DNA of 64,000 nucleotides from Thalassoroseus pseudoceratinae (GCF_011634775.1 NZ_JAALXT010000004.1:62001-126000), one strand, 5' to 3'. Shown: positions 46,504-56,003, numbered from the stretch's first letter. Translations and numbers: made by a program. The notes: generated by a model from the sequence alone, not told the origin.

Positions 46504-48660
46504 TCATGCGTTCGCTCCTTCCAACGCATCGAGGACGCGTTTCGGAGTCATTGGTAGCACTGGCACCCGCACACCGATGGCATTCGCGACGGCATTCGAG
46601 ATGGCGGCTCCCGGCGAAATCACCGGTGGTTCGCCCAAGCCGATCACGCCACGTTCGTAGATGTCGTCGGGCTGATGGATTTCGACGACAAGTTCGCCGA
46701 TATCACCCAACCGAGGCAGCTTGTAGTTTTCAAAGTCGGCATTGATGAACCGACCGGATTTCGGATCCATGATCCGTTCTTCGGTCAGAGCGTAGGCAAT
46801 GCCCATGATCATGCCGCCTTCGATCTGGCTGCGGGCGGCCTTCTCATTGATGATCATGCCGCAATCTTGGACGGCGACGAACTTCTCGACTTTGACTTTG
46901 CCGGTCTCGGTGTCGACGGAAACTTCCGCCATCTGCACGCCGCCGACTCCGTCGTCCGTCAATTCTTTCACCGGACCTTTGCCAGTAACTTCCAGGCCCA
47001 TTGGACCGGTCAGCCGAGCGGCATCTTTCCAAGAACAAACGACTTTGTCGCCCGAGACGATCTTGCCATCGACAGCTTCGAGGGTTTCCGGATCGGCATC
47101 GTATTTCTTCGCAACCTTGTCGAAGATTTGCCAGAGTGCTTCGAGAGCCGCTTGCCGATTCGGACCGGAGACGCCCCCAATCGTGGTGCTCCCACCGGAC
47201 GGCCCGGAACGCGGATACTTACTCGAACCGATGTTGACCTTCACCATGTCCAACGGAATGCCGAAGGTTTCCGCAAGAACAATGCCGATTGCCGTCCGAG
47301 TTCCCGTGCCGATGTCCTGCGACCCGGCGGTCGATTCGACGGTGCCATCGGGATTGACCTTCACCAAACAACTCGCTGCATGTGGTCTTCCGCCCCATTG
47401 GTGAATCGCGACACCCAAACCACGTTTGACGCCGTTCTTCGATTCGCCTTTGCCATGCGGATGCCACTTGTCCTTCCAGTCGATCAACTCCGCTGCTTTG
47501 TCCAGTTCAGCCTTGTAGACTTCCGGTCGCGGCGTTTTGTCGAGGTTTTTCAGGATGACATCAAGCGTGTCCATACCGAGCTTGGCGGCGAGGTCGTCGA
47601 TGGCAGTGCAGGTCATCGCACAGAGTTGCGGATGGTTCGGTGCTCGCCAAGCCCGCGTGGGACCGCTGTTCGTCTTCAGTCCCACCGCCTTGCGGTTCCG
47701 GTTGTCGAAATCAAACACATAGGGCATCTGGTTAACATCGACGGTACCGCCACGCATCCCATTGGTGCCCCAATGCTCGCTGTCCCAAGCGACGATTTTC
47801 CCGTCGGCATCGGCGGCAATTTTCACTTTGCCGAAGCAGCTTGGACGAGTCCCGGCGATCTTGAGTTCCGTGGCACGATCGAGCATCAACCGCACGGGGC
47901 GGTCGGCCTCTTTCGCCATCTTCGCACAAGCGACACCCCACTCGTCGGCTTGGAACTTGGAACCGAAACCACCACCGATGTAATCGCAGATGATTTCCAC
48001 ACTCGATGCATCAATCCCCAACGGACCGGCGAATTGGCCCGCTGTTCCGGAGACGTTCTGCGTCGAAAGATGCACTTTCAAGCCGTTGCCGTTTTGGTCC
48101 CACTCACAGTGCGAACCATGCGGTTCCATGCAACTGTGCGTGATGGTGCTCACGCCGTAGTAACCCTCGTGAACGGCTTTCGCATCCTTGAAGGCGACTT
48201 CGACATCTCCTTTGGTCGACTCTCGCGGTTTGTTGGTGCGTTCGAGTTCCTCGGCTTGTTCGAGGTTGTCTTCGTCCACAAAATGATCGAGAACTTCATA
48301 TTCGACTTTGATCGCTCGAAGGGCGTCGTCGGCCAATTCCGGACGTTCCGCAGCAACCGCTGCCACGAGTGATCCGTCCCAGAGAAGTTCGTCGCCTTCA
48401 CTAACGAATTCATGAACGGCATGCACGCCGGGACTTTTCTTCGCCGGGGCGGTGTCGAGTTTCACGATCTTCGCATGACCGTGCTTGCAGGTCAGCACCT
48501 TGGCGAACAGCGTGCCCTTGGTGTTGATGTCGGCGGAGTATTTTGCCGTCCCGCTGGCTTTCGGTTGGCCATCGATGCGGGCGACTTCAGTGCCAATGAT
48601 CTGGTTTTTATCGCGTTGTTTCCAACTGACTTTGCGGTTCTTGTCCGGTGCGTCAGGCAT
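46504..48660 (-). CDS. Molybdopterin-binding (aldehyde/xanthine dehydrogenase-like) large subunit
   Basis: A 718-residue catalytic subunit of the xanthine-oxidase family. Characteristic segments: HSCMEPHGSHCEW, YIGGGFGSKFQADEW, TRAWRAPNHPQ, AGSQDIGTGTRTAIGIVLAE, SGGSTTIGGVSG and the active-site Glu in VIGLGEPPVISPGAAI. These bind the molybdopterin cofactor and Mo. It lacks its own signal peptide and would be exported with the Tat-signalled Fe-S subunit. The ATG overlaps the Fe-S subunit stop by one base (TAATG), and GGAGGTG precedes it. Substrate (aldehyde, purine or other N-heterocycle) is not determinable. Confidence 0.93.
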   Translation of the reverse strand: MPDAPDKNRKVSWKQRDKNQIIGTEVARIDGQPKASGTAKYSADINTKGTLFAKVLTCKHGHAKIVKLDTAPAKKSPGVHAVHEFVSEGDELLWDGSLVAAVAAERPELADDALRAIKVEYEVLDHFVDEDNLEQAEELERTNKPRESTKGDVEVAFKDAKAVHEGYYGVSTITHSCMEPHGSHCEWDQNGNGLKVHLSTQNVSGTAGQFAGPLGIDASSVEIICDYIGGGFGSKFQADEWGVACAKMAKEADRPVRLMLDRATELKIAGTRPSCFGKVKIAADADGKIVAWDSEHWGTNGMRGGTVDVNQMPYVFDFDNRNRKAVGLKTNSGPTRAWRAPNHPQLCAMTCTAIDDLAAKLGMDTLDVILKNLDKTPRPEVYKAELDKAAELIDWKDKWHPHGKGESKNGVKRGLGVAIHQWGGRPHAASCLVKVNPDGTVESTAGSQDIGTGTRTAIGIVLAETFGIPLDMVKVNIGSSKYPRSGPSGGSTTIGGVSGPNRQAALEALWQIFDKVAKKYDADPETLEAVDGKIVSGDKVVCSWKDAARLTGPMGLEVTGKGPVKELTDDGVGGVQMAEVSVDTETGKVKVEKFVAVQDCGMIINEKAARSQIEGGMIMGIAYALTEERIMDPKSGRFINADFENYKLPRLGDIGELVVEIHQPDDIYERGVIGLGEPPVISPGAAISNAVANAIGVRVPVLPMTPKRVLDALEGANA

Positions 48661-49301
48661 TAGGCACCTCCTGTCAGTTCGAGAGCACACTTCATGATAC
48701 CGTCATAGGTTCCGCAACGGCAGATGTTCCCACCAAGACCTTCGCGAATTTCCTCGTCGCTGGCTTTCGGGTTCTTGTCGACAAAGGCACGCATCGCCAT
48801 CACAAACCCCGGCGTGCAGAAACCGCATTGTTGGGCATCGTGCTTGACGAAACTCGCGACGACCGGATCAATGTTGCCATCCGCGACAAGTGATTCGACC
48901 GTGCGAATCTTTTGGCCTTCGCATTCAATCGCCAATCGACTACCAGCGAGGACGGCTTTGCCATCGATGATGACCGTATCCGCACCGGCGGCATCGCGTT
49001 CGTCGACGTCTTTACAACCGGTGAGACTCAGATCGTTCCGCAGGGCATCGAGCAGCGTCACCCGTGGTTCGATTTCGAGCGTGTGATCTTCACCGTTGAC
49101 GTTTAACGTCACTTTCTGCGGCTCGGCAGAACGGACGTTCGATTTCACGTCCTGAGCAGTGACGGTTTCGGTCGCCGTAACCAAGGCGGTCGCAGCAGCG
49201 GCCGCACCGGACCCTTTCAGAAAGTCACGGCGATTGAAACCGCTAGTGGTTGGGGAACCTTCCGGTGGTCCGGAGCGTGTACGTTCTTCACGATCTCGCA
49301 T
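48660..49301 (-). CDS. Tat-exported [2Fe-2S] subunit lacking one cluster
   Basis: A 213-residue subunit of the molybdenum hydroxylase. A Tat signal (FNRRDFLKGSG, R24-R25) precedes the domain. The C-terminal helical [2Fe-2S] domain is intact: CGFC at 159-162 and CRC at 194-196. The N-terminal plant-ferredoxin domain keeps its fold words (LLDALRNDLSLTG, TVIIDGKAVL) but the four cluster Cys, normally C-x4-C-G-x-C...C, are replaced: residues 97-108 read KDVDERDAAGAD and the last position is AGS (119-121). I verified the codons. Strong ribosome site GAGGGAGGAC; first gene of the operon. Confidence 0.9.
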   Translation of the reverse strand: MRDREERTRSGPPEGSPTTSGFNRRDFLKGSGAAAAATALVTATETVTAQDVKSNVRSAEPQKVTLNVNGEDHTLEIEPRVTLLDALRNDLSLTGCKDVDERDAAGADTVIIDGKAVLAGSRLAIECEGQKIRTVESLVADGNIDPVVASFVKHDAQQCGFCTPGFVMAMRAFVDKNPKASDEEIREGLGGNICRCGTYDGIMKCALELTGGA

Positions 49302-49530
49302 CGACTCTGTCCTCCCTCAAAGGTAGCGAACGAGAGTCCCACAGCGCTTCCGAAGCGACGCAGGCCTCTCGGAAACCGTATCCACGCCGGATCCTACCCG
49401 CGACTACAGACGACAGCAATCAACTAGGCCATATTTGCCCACCGAATCCGTCTTCCCTCACTTGCCGAAGTCGATTAGGCTCCGCGTCTGTGCGGACTCT
49501 CCTCACCGAAATGTCTTCGGAGTTGATGAC

Positions 49531-50337
49531 ATGAATGTCGCCAGCAACCCAGTTGTCACACCAATCGAGGGACCGAGTCTCGCGGACGCAGCCCAACCGT
49601 CGCGACTGCTTCAGATTTGGTATCGCACACCGGATTGGTTGTTTCGTGTGCTGGGTGGTCTATTCTGCTTGGGATGCGTGGCGTACCGATTGCCCGCGTA
49701 CTTTCGAGACTTCTGGGGAATGGGGCCGTACTACGTCTTCGCTGACGGCAGCCGTTTGCAGTTACCTTGGACTCGCGTGTTGATCGATAGCACGATGTTG
49801 CTGCTCGGTTTCTCGTACTGCTTTCGATTGCCGGCCAAGTCGCAAGTCAGTCGATTTCGCGATGTGGCGATCGCATTGCTCGGTGGTTTCTGGCCGATGC
49901 TACCATTCGCGTTCGGAGCGGCGTTGATGGCTCTGAATCCCTCCTGGGCATACCAGTTCCAAGCGGCACTCTGGCCAAGCGTGGTTACGTTGGAATCGGT
50001 CGTGCTTGGTGCGAGTCTCATCATCATTGGCAACGCGATTGATGTTAGCAGTTATTGGTATCTGTTCCGGTCGTTCAGCATTGTTCCGGAAGCCCGCGAA
50101 CTGATCACCAAAGGACCATACCGGTTGGTCCGACACCCGGTCTATCTGGGTCAGTTGATTGCTCAAGCCGGTGTGTGGTTAGTCTTTGCCCGACTCAGCC
50201 CGTTGACACTCAGCTTTTTCTTGGTCTTCATTGGTATTCAACTTTATCGAGCAAAGCTCGAAGACCAAGTTCTGCACAATGCCTTTGGCGACGACTATCA
50301 GAGCTGGAAGACTCGCACGTTCTGGTTCACAAAATAA
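49531..50337 (+). CDS. Membrane-bound isoprenylcysteine-methyltransferase-like protein
   Basis: A 268-residue multi-pass membrane protein of the ICMT/PEMT-like superfamily. About six hydrophobic segments precede a C-terminal motif of the family: GPYRLVRHPVYLGQLI, with later helices and a conserved Glu in YRAKLEDQVLHNAFGDDYQSWK. Such enzymes methylate isoprenylcysteine, phospholipids or other small molecules; the acceptor is unknown. The ATG at 49531 is preceded by a GGAG. It diverges from the molybdenum-hydroxylase operon (229-bp gap). Confidence 0.85.
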   Translation: MNVASNPVVTPIEGPSLADAAQPSRLLQIWYRTPDWLFRVLGGLFCLGCVAYRLPAYFRDFWGMGPYYVFADGSRLQLPWTRVLIDSTMLLLGFSYCFRLPAKSQVSRFRDVAIALLGGFWPMLPFAFGAALMALNPSWAYQFQAALWPSVVTLESVVLGASLIIIGNAIDVSSYWYLFRSFSIVPEARELITKGPYRLVRHPVYLGQLIAQAGVWLVFARLSPLTLSFFLVFIGIQLYRAKLEDQVLHNAFGDDYQSWKTRTFWFTK

Positions 50338-50368
50338 AAAAGCCCACTGGTTCCTTCCAGCGGGCTCA
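50333..50368. terminator. Terminator-like hairpin between converging genes
   Basis: AGCCCACTGG / CCAGCGGGCT (50341-50350 with 50357-50366) forms a 10-bp stem with one mismatch, next to the stop of the gene ending at 50337. An A run on its left makes it fit a terminator for the minus-strand gene that ends at 50542; no T run follows on the plus strand. Confidence 0.55.
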
Positions 50369-50541
50369 CCGTTCTCCGGCGATTGAAAATTGCATCCATG
50401 CAAAGTGCATCATGGTCGCGTTTGAACCATGTTGGATTCAATTTCCACAGTTCGATTTTTTTAGTGGCTAGAGAACCTGCATGAGAAACCTATAGTTCCC
50501 GCGTGAGAATTGCGAAGTCAAAGAGTCGGGCGAGTTGTGCT

Positions 50542-50799
50542 CTAGGTCGGCGATGCGGAAGAAGTCGAACCAGATCGGCCGACCGCAAGATAGATGATCG
50601 CCCCGATGATTTGCGTCGCCACAATGACGATGACCCAGACAATTCGTGAGGTATCGTCCAAACGCGGGTTCTTGATTGCATCCACGAGTGCCCAAATCCA
50701 AATGGCAATCGATGCAATAATCAGAGCCACCCATACTAGAAACAACCCGCCAGCAACGACGACGCCTTCACCCTCTGCCAAAAGTAGTAGATGGTCCAT
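50542..50799 (-). CDS. Small PLD-N-terminal-domain-like membrane protein
   Basis: An 85-residue protein with two transmembrane helices (about 16-38 and 55-73) and the signature WIWALVDAIKNPRLDDTSRIVWVIVI, matching the PLDc_N (cardiolipin-synthase N-terminal) type of stand-alone two-helix proteins. Function unknown. A following gene on the same strand is 115 bp upstream. Confidence 0.82.
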   Translation of the reverse strand: MDHLLLLAEGEGVVVAGGLFLVWVALIIASIAIWIWALVDAIKNPRLDDTSRIVWVIVIVATQIIGAIIYLAVGRSGSTSSASPT

Positions 50800-50914
50800 T
50801 TCTCAAGCCTCATCAAGAGTTTAGTTGATTGGCTCGACAGTAATGCAACCCTCATGCCAATTTTCTGACGAACGGCTGCGTTGATCGTTTTTGGACCACA
50901 GAGCACCCGAAGTT

Positions 50915-51286
50915 CTAGCTTGGCAGTTCCTGCAATAATGCGTTGAACTTGTCGAAGTATTGCTGAATCTTGTCGGACGATGCCCCGGATTGATAGGCGG
51001 CTTCCAACTCTTTCGCGGTGTCAGCGATGGCTTGGTAAGTCTCGGCAGTTTCCCCAGAGGCGTTTTCCGCATAGGCATCGAGCGATTCTCTCATCACAGC
51101 GAGTTCCTGAGCCGCCGTTCGCGGTGAACGCTGTGCGGACTCCATAAAAGCGTTAATCTGTTGCCGAACTTGTTTGGCCTGTTCATCGGCGGCAGGCGGC
51201 GGAGCAGATTCACCGCAACCAACCGCAAGCAAACACAACATGCCTAGCAAGCAACTCCAGTTGAGAGTCAATCGATAGTTCTTCAT
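50915..51286 (-). CDS. Hypothetical lipoprotein
   Basis: A 123-residue protein with a lipoprotein signal (LLGMLCLLAVGC; Cys at about 24) and a mature part of two or three helices rich in Ala, Gln and Glu (VRQQINAFMESAQRSPRTAAQELAVMRE). Ribosome site AGGAATTTTCACAG. No family recognised. Confidence 0.78.
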   Translation of the reverse strand: MKNYRLTLNWSCLLGMLCLLAVGCGESAPPPAADEQAKQVRQQINAFMESAQRSPRTAAQELAVMRESLDAYAENASGETAETYQAIADTAKELEAAYQSGASSDKIQQYFDKFNALLQELPS

Positions 51287-51316
51287 CTGTGAAAATTCCT
51301 CATGTATGAACGCGAA

Positions 51317-51358
51317 AACGAAAAGACCTCAAGACAAACCGAAGTCCGTCTTGAGGCA
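51317..51358 (-). terminator. Rho-independent terminator of the DUF1559 gene
   Basis: A 9-bp stem CCTCAAGAC / GTCTTGAGG (51327-51335 with 51348-51356) is followed on the minus strand by TCTTTTCGTTTT. It lies 40 bp behind the DUF1559 stop. Confidence 0.85.
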
Positions 51359-51396
51359 AGCAACTTTAAAAGCATTGACGGGCAGGGGACTAGATT

Positions 51397-52374
51397 CTAG
51401 TCGAGGCTAACCACGGTCCCGTCTTGGATGCCAAGAATGCCGAGGTAGGTGTTCTCATCGATAGATTCAGAGAAGAACCGAACGCCACCGTCAGCCATAC
51501 AGGCTTGAACGCCACCACTGTGATAGCTTCGCGCAGCGACACCACTATTAGCCGCGGCATCGGGGTTACTACGACGATTGAAATTTCCGTCGCTAGTGTT
51601 GTTCCAAGAGTAGTGAGAGGCATCTACCGCTTTCCGTGTATTTGGTGTCAACACGGGATCGGATGTCCCACCGGGATACGCACGACCACTGAACGTTGCA
51701 CCCGTCGACCATCCCCATGCACCGCGATCATCACCCGTACTGTTGACAGCGACAATCTCACTCAACAACACAGTGTTCGATGTTCCATCACCGATGTCGG
51801 CAAATCGGGCACCATACTGACCGACGACACTAAAACAGCCCCGTTGATTGTCGTTGAAGTCATCCCGTTCCAGCATGCTACCGGCTCCCACGCATGCGGC
51901 GTAGTTACCTTTGGCAAAGCCGTTGTCGTCCTGCGTCAACAACGATGTGACCTCGGGGTGGCTCGGGCATTTCATCGCTTCGAGATCGGCCCGTAATGGA
52001 GCGTTGGCGTTGTCATTGTTGTTTCGGGCGGTCGTGGAAAAGTCGTACGTATCGTGCAAGTTGCCTTGTTCGATGAACGGAAGAATCATCACAACCCATG
52101 TCGCTCCCCAGTTGGCGTCACGACCACTTTCCGGAGCCGCTCCGGTTCCCATATAGATCGCACCAGGAGCGAAAGAGCGGTGCGTGTCCGCATAGTTGTG
52201 AAGCGCGATTCCGAGCTGCTTCAGATTGTTTTTGCATTGCGTGCGTCGCGCGGCTTCGCGAGCCTGCTGAACAGCCGGCAGCAGCAATGCGATTAAAATG
52301 GCAATAATCGCGATTACCACCAAGAGCTCAATTAGGGTGAAACCCTTTCGTGGTTGCATCAAACGTTTCGGCAT
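51397..52374 (-). CDS. DUF1559 protein with type IV pilin-like N-terminus
   Basis: A 325-residue protein with the prepilin signature KGFTLIELLVVIAIIAILIALLLPAV followed by QQAREAARRTQCKNNLKQLGIALHNY, the trademark of planctomycete DUF1559 proteins. The C-terminus holds the H-x9-DG sequence HSGGVQACMADGGVRF. They are exported and processed by a prepilin-type peptidase; they occur in tens of copies per genome and their role is unknown. A terminator follows at 51317-51358. The upstream 628 bp (52375-53002) show no further gene. Confidence 0.95.
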   Translation of the reverse strand: MPKRLMQPRKGFTLIELLVVIAIIAILIALLLPAVQQAREAARRTQCKNNLKQLGIALHNYADTHRSFAPGAIYMGTGAAPESGRDANWGATWVVMILPFIEQGNLHDTYDFSTTARNNNDNANAPLRADLEAMKCPSHPEVTSLLTQDDNGFAKGNYAACVGAGSMLERDDFNDNQRGCFSVVGQYGARFADIGDGTSNTVLLSEIVAVNSTGDDRGAWGWSTGATFSGRAYPGGTSDPVLTPNTRKAVDASHYSWNNTSDGNFNRRSNPDAAANSGVAARSYHSGGVQACMADGGVRFFSESIDENTYLGILGIQDGTVVSLD

Positions 52375-53002
52375 CGAACAGCTTTCATAAAAAATGGCAT
52401 TGGATAAGGACGCAACCGGATTTCAAGTCGTCGTGGTCCTGGTGTGGGCTCCCCAATTGACACTTGAACTTGGCCATCACACTTTCAGCGTGAAACAGCT
52501 CGGTTTTGCGTCGCATATGGGAGGAACGAAATTTGAGTCAAAACTTCAACAAGAAAAATAGAAAATCGTGTCAAAACGGTATCAATACCGTGGTTCACTA
52601 ATCGCAAACTCACTGTCTTCACCGCATTCGAACACCCGCTATCGCCGTCCGGAATCTCTCCTTCACGAAGGAAAACGGATCGGCAGTGTCGAAACTGGTA
52701 TCAAAGGTTAGTTCGCAAGTGACGAATGTCCCTTACGAATGTTGATGTCGAGGAGTTTATTCCGAGGAAAAGGCATCCACATCCCTGTTCGCAACCAGAA
52801 TCCTCTTCGCTCCGTCTTCCGAAAGGAAAGTCTTGCAAGGTGGGATCTCAAAATTGGTTGGGTTTTGTATCGTAACGGTACTCACCGATATTCTTCAAGC
52901 AACCGACCTCATTTTTCCAGACTGGCGACACCGCGTTTGAACTGGTTTAATTCGATGCAGAGCTTACTCTCGACACCCCCTGGATAAAGATGGGCAGCAG
53001 CG
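52375..53002. other. Non-coding interval between divergent genes
   Basis: A 628-bp stretch between the DUF1559 gene and malic enzyme. An 82-codon open frame at 52739-52987 has no start context and random-looking composition. I see no RNA gene, palindrome or repeat; promoters of both genes must lie here. Confidence 0.5.
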
Positions 53003-54184
53003 ATGACCGATTTCTTTGAACGCAGCTTGATCGTTCACGAACAGCTCCGGGGCAAACTTCGTGTGATGGGCACGATGCCGGTCGAGAGTCGTGACGACTT
53101 GTCGTTGGCGTACACGCCGGGTGTCGCTCGTCCTTGCGAGGCCATTGCCGAAAATCCGAATCGTGCCCGAGACCTGACGATCAAGCACAACTCCGTCGCC
53201 GTGGTCAGCGATGGGTCCGCTGTGCTGGGTTTGGGGAACATCGGGCCACACGCCGCCATCCCGGTGATGGAAGGCAAAGCGTTGTTATTCCGAGAATTCG
53301 CCGGAGTCGACGCGTGGCCGATCTGTCTCGATACTCAAGATGCAGATGAAATCATCACCACGGTCCGGCGAATCGCACCGGTTTTCGGCGGTATCAATCT
53401 GGAAGACATCTCGGCCCCTCGCTGTTTCTACATCGAAGATGCGCTTCAAGACCTGGGAATCCCCGTGTTTCACGACGATCAGCATGGAACGGCGATCGTG
53501 CTATTGGCGGCCTTGATCAACGCCGCTCGGGTACTGGATCGGGATTTCACGAAACTGCGGGTCGTCGTCAACGGAGCCGGTGCCGCCGGAACCGCGATTG
53601 CTCGACTGCTGCGATGTGCCGGGCAAGCGGAAGACGTTTGCGTGGGCGTGGAAGATGTGGTCGTTTGCGATTCCAAAGGTGCGATTCACCGAGACCGGAC
53701 CGACTTGGCCGAATACAAACGTGGATTGCTGCCGTATACGAATCGATCCAATCGACAAGGCAGTTTGCATGACGTACTCGAAAACGCGGACGTGTTCATC
53801 GGTGTGAGCAAAGGCGGACTGCTGCAAAGTGAAGACATCACCCGCATGGCGAAAAACCCGATCGTGCTGGCGATGGCCAATCCGATTCCCGAAATCATGC
53901 CAGACGAAGCCCACCGTGGCGGCGCGGCCGTCGTCGGCACGGGACGTAGCGATTTCCCCAACCAAATCAATAACGTATTGGTTTTTCCGGGAATCTTTCG
54001 GGGAGCATTGGACGCCGGTGCCGCGGTGATCTCCGATGAAATGAAAACCGCCGCCGCAAATGCCCTGGCCGCAGCAACGCTGAATCCAACTCCCGAACGT
54101 GTGCTGCCCGATCCACTCGATAAAAGCGTCGCGCCGCAAATCGCCGCTGCGGTCGCGCGGGCCGCTCGTGCAGAATTCGGGTGA
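53003..54184 (+). CDS. NAD(P)-dependent malic enzyme
   Basis: Oxidatively decarboxylates malate to pyruvate. The 393-residue form is the short bacterial malic enzyme without a phosphotransacetylase domain. Catalytic Tyr is in [14 protein letters not shown], the Lys in [31 protein letters not shown] and [12 protein letters not shown] bind the divalent cation and substrate; [16 protein letters not shown] is the dinucleotide site, and [14 protein letters not shown] is represented as [10 protein letters not shown]. Cofactor (NAD or NADP) cannot be set. Converges on sui1 with a 12-bp gap. Confidence 0.94.
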   Translation: MTDFFERSLIVHEQLRGKLRVMGTMPVESRDDLSLAYTPGVARPCEAIAENPNRARDLTIKHNSVAVVSDGSAVLGLGNIGPHAAIPVMEGKALLFREFAGVDAWPICLDTQDADEIITTVRRIAPVFGGINLEDISAPRCFYIEDALQDLGIPVFHDDQHGTAIVLLAALINAARVLDRDFTKLRVVVNGAGAAGTAIARLLRCAGQAEDVCVGVEDVVVCDSKGAIHRDRTDLAEYKRGLLPYTNRSNRQGSLHDVLENADVFIGVSKGGLLQSEDITRMAKNPIVLAMANPIPEIMPDEAHRGGAAVVGTGRSDFPNQINNVLVFPGIFRGALDAGAAVISDEMKTAAANALAAATLNPTPERVLPDPLDKSVAPQIAAAVARAARAEFG

Positions 54185-54196
54185 GCACCAGACAAC

Positions 54197-54538
54197 TTAC
54201 CCCTTCACGCGATAGCCGATCTTCTGTAACTCCGCCCGCACTCTATCGAGGTGCCGCCCCTGGATTTCCAAGACGGCGTCTTTCAAGGTTCCCCCAGCTC
54301 CACAAACGGATTTCAATCGAGTGAGCAGGGCGGGGAGATCGTTGCCTTCCTCAGGCATGCCGGTCACAACCGTGACAACTTTCCCCTTTTTGCGTTTCTC
54401 GATCGCCAGCCGAGCGGTTTGCTTCTCGGGCGGAATGACCAACGGTGGCGGCGGCGGACACGTGCACTCCTCTTCCAATTCACCACATTCCTCGCAACGC
54501 GGTGGTCGATCCAACGGAGTGCCTTCGAACAGTCGCAT
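54197..54538 (-). CDS. SUI1/eIF1-family translation factor (YciH-like)
   Basis: A 113-residue homologue of eukaryotic eIF1. The C-terminal SUI1 domain (about 40-113: RLAIEKRKKGKVVTVVTGMPEEGNDLPALLTRLKSVCGAGGTLKD, AELQKIGYRVKG) is complete. The N-terminus carries CEECGELEEECTCPPPP, a Cys knuckle which may bind zinc. In E. coli YciH is implicated in initiation fidelity under stress. The ATG at 54538 is chosen; the 24 codons before it have no match. Convergent with malic enzyme. Confidence 0.9.
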   Translation of the reverse strand: MRLFEGTPLDRPPRCEECGELEEECTCPPPPPLVIPPEKQTARLAIEKRKKGKVVTVVTGMPEEGNDLPALLTRLKSVCGAGGTLKDAVLEIQGRHLDRVRAELQKIGYRVKG

Positions 54539-54659
54539 GATTTTCCAATCGGTAAACGAACAACCTATTTCCGGAAGGAGATAGTGTTTGGTAGAATGAT
54601 GCACCATCAATCGACGTTACACACACCGACATCCGGACTTGCCACGAAAATAGATTTCC

Positions 54660-56003
54660 ATGAGCACAGCCGCAAGCGAGACCGCCACGAAACCGGAACT
54701 CAAAATCGTCGAGGATGCTACCTGCACGTTTTGCGGATGCGTTTGCGATGACATGGTGTTGACTGTCGAAGACGACAAGATCACCAAGGCCAAGAACGCC
54801 TGCGTTCTGGGAAAAGCGTGGTTCTTCAATCATCACATCGAAGACCGCCCTGAAGCAACCATCGACGGACGCCCCGCCAGCTACGAAGAAGCTTTCGATC
54901 GGGCCGCCGAAGTTCTGCTCAACGCGAATTACCCTGTCACCTATGGTCTTTCCGACACCACTTGCGAAGCTCAACGCGTCGCCGTCGCAATTTCCGACTG
55001 GATTGGGAGCTGTGTGGACACGACGACTTCCGTTTGTCATGGACCATCCGGAATGGCGTTCCAGGGGGTCGGCGAAGTGACGTGTTCGCTCGGCGAGATC
55101 AAACACCGGGCTGACTTTTTGATCTTCTGGGGCGGGAATCCGGCAGAAAGTCATCCCCGGCACTTCACCCGCTACAGTTTGATGCCCAAAGGGGAATTCG
55201 TCCCGAACGGCCGTAAAGATCGAACGGCTGTGCTAATCGACGTTCGCAAGACGAAAAGCGCGAAAGCCGCCGACATCTTCTTGCAGATCAAACCGCGTTC
55301 CGACTTTGAACTTGCATGGGCGATGCGTGGAATTGCCAAAGGTGTGCCGATCGACCCGTCCGTCGAAAAGAAGACCGGTGTATCGCTTGAGCAACTCACG
55401 GACGTGGTCGAGCAGATGAAGGAAGCCAACTTCGGCGCGATTTTGTTCGGTATGGGCGTGACCATGACGCGGGGCAAACACATCAACAGCGAAGCGGTAC
55501 TGGCACTCGCTCGGGACATGAATCAATACGGTCACCGCTGGGTCGCCAAACCGATGCGTGGACACGGCAACGTCACCGGCGCCGACAATGTCGTGTCGTG
55601 GTCGACCGGATATCCCTTTGGTGTCAATCTTGGTCGTGGTTTCCCGCGGTTTAATCCTGGCGAGTTCACCACTAGTGATCTTCTCGCAAGAGGCGAAGCC
55701 GACGCGGCTCTCATCATCGCATCCGACCCCATGTCAAACTTTAGCCAGCCAGCCCGCAATCACTTGGCCAGCATTCCGAGCGTTGTGCTTGACCCGAAAC
55801 TCAGTGAGACCGCGAAAGTCGCCACCGTTGCGTTTACAACCGCCACCTACGGCATCAACACGCCTGGCACCGTTTATCGCATGGACGACATTCCCATCCC
55901 GCTACGTCCAGCGTTTAAGTCGCCTTACAAAAGCGATTACGAAGTCTTGAAGGCCATCGAAACTCGAATCCGGGCGAAACAGTTAGAACATCGATCAACC
56001 TAG
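54660..56003 (+). CDS. fhcB: Formylmethanofuran dehydrogenase subunit B
   Basis: The molybdenum/tungsten-binding subunit family (447 residues) that in methanogens reduces CO2 to formyl-methanofuran and in methylotrophs works in reverse as formyltransferase/hydrolase (Fhc). The N-terminal [4Fe-4S] motif CTFCGCVCDD (C22, C25, C29) with C48 is visible; C126 in TSVCHGPS is at the usual metal-ligand position. Planctomycetes carry this tetrahydromethanopterin-dependent C1 pathway. fhcA, fhcC and fhcD are not adjacent. The 3' end overlaps a histidine kinase gene by 4 bp on the other strand. Confidence 0.92.
   Translation: MSTAASETATKPELKIVEDATCTFCGCVCDDMVLTVEDDKITKAKNACVLGKAWFFNHHIEDRPEATIDGRPASYEEAFDRAAEVLLNANYPVTYGLSDTTCEAQRVAVAISDWIGSCVDTTTSVCHGPSGMAFQGVGEVTCSLGEIKHRADFLIFWGGNPAESHPRHFTRYSLMPKGEFVPNGRKDRTAVLIDVRKTKSAKAADIFLQIKPRSDFELAWAMRGIAKGVPIDPSVEKKTGVSLEQLTDVVEQMKEANFGAILFGMGVTMTRGKHINSEAVLALARDMNQYGHRWVAKPMRGHGNVTGADNVVSWSTGYPFGVNLGRGFPRFNPGEFTTSDLLARGEADAALIIASDPMSNFSQPARNHLASIPSVVLDPKLSETAKVATVAFTTATYGINTPGTVYRMDDIPIPLRPAFKSPYKSDYEVLKAIETRIRAKQLEHRST

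Noticed and set aside
46675-48372. 565-codon open frame on the plus strand, antisense to the molybdopterin subunit
   Set aside because: It is a shadow of the well-supported minus-strand gene with continuous family motifs; composition of the antisense frame shows no domain.
52453-52481. TTGACA-like promoter box in the DUF1559-malic enzyme gap
   Set aside because: A TTGACA occurs, but no matching -10 at a proper spacing was convincing; such boxes arise by chance.
52739-52987. 82-codon frame in the DUF1559-malic enzyme gap
   Set aside because: No ribosome site, no recognisable family and random-looking composition.
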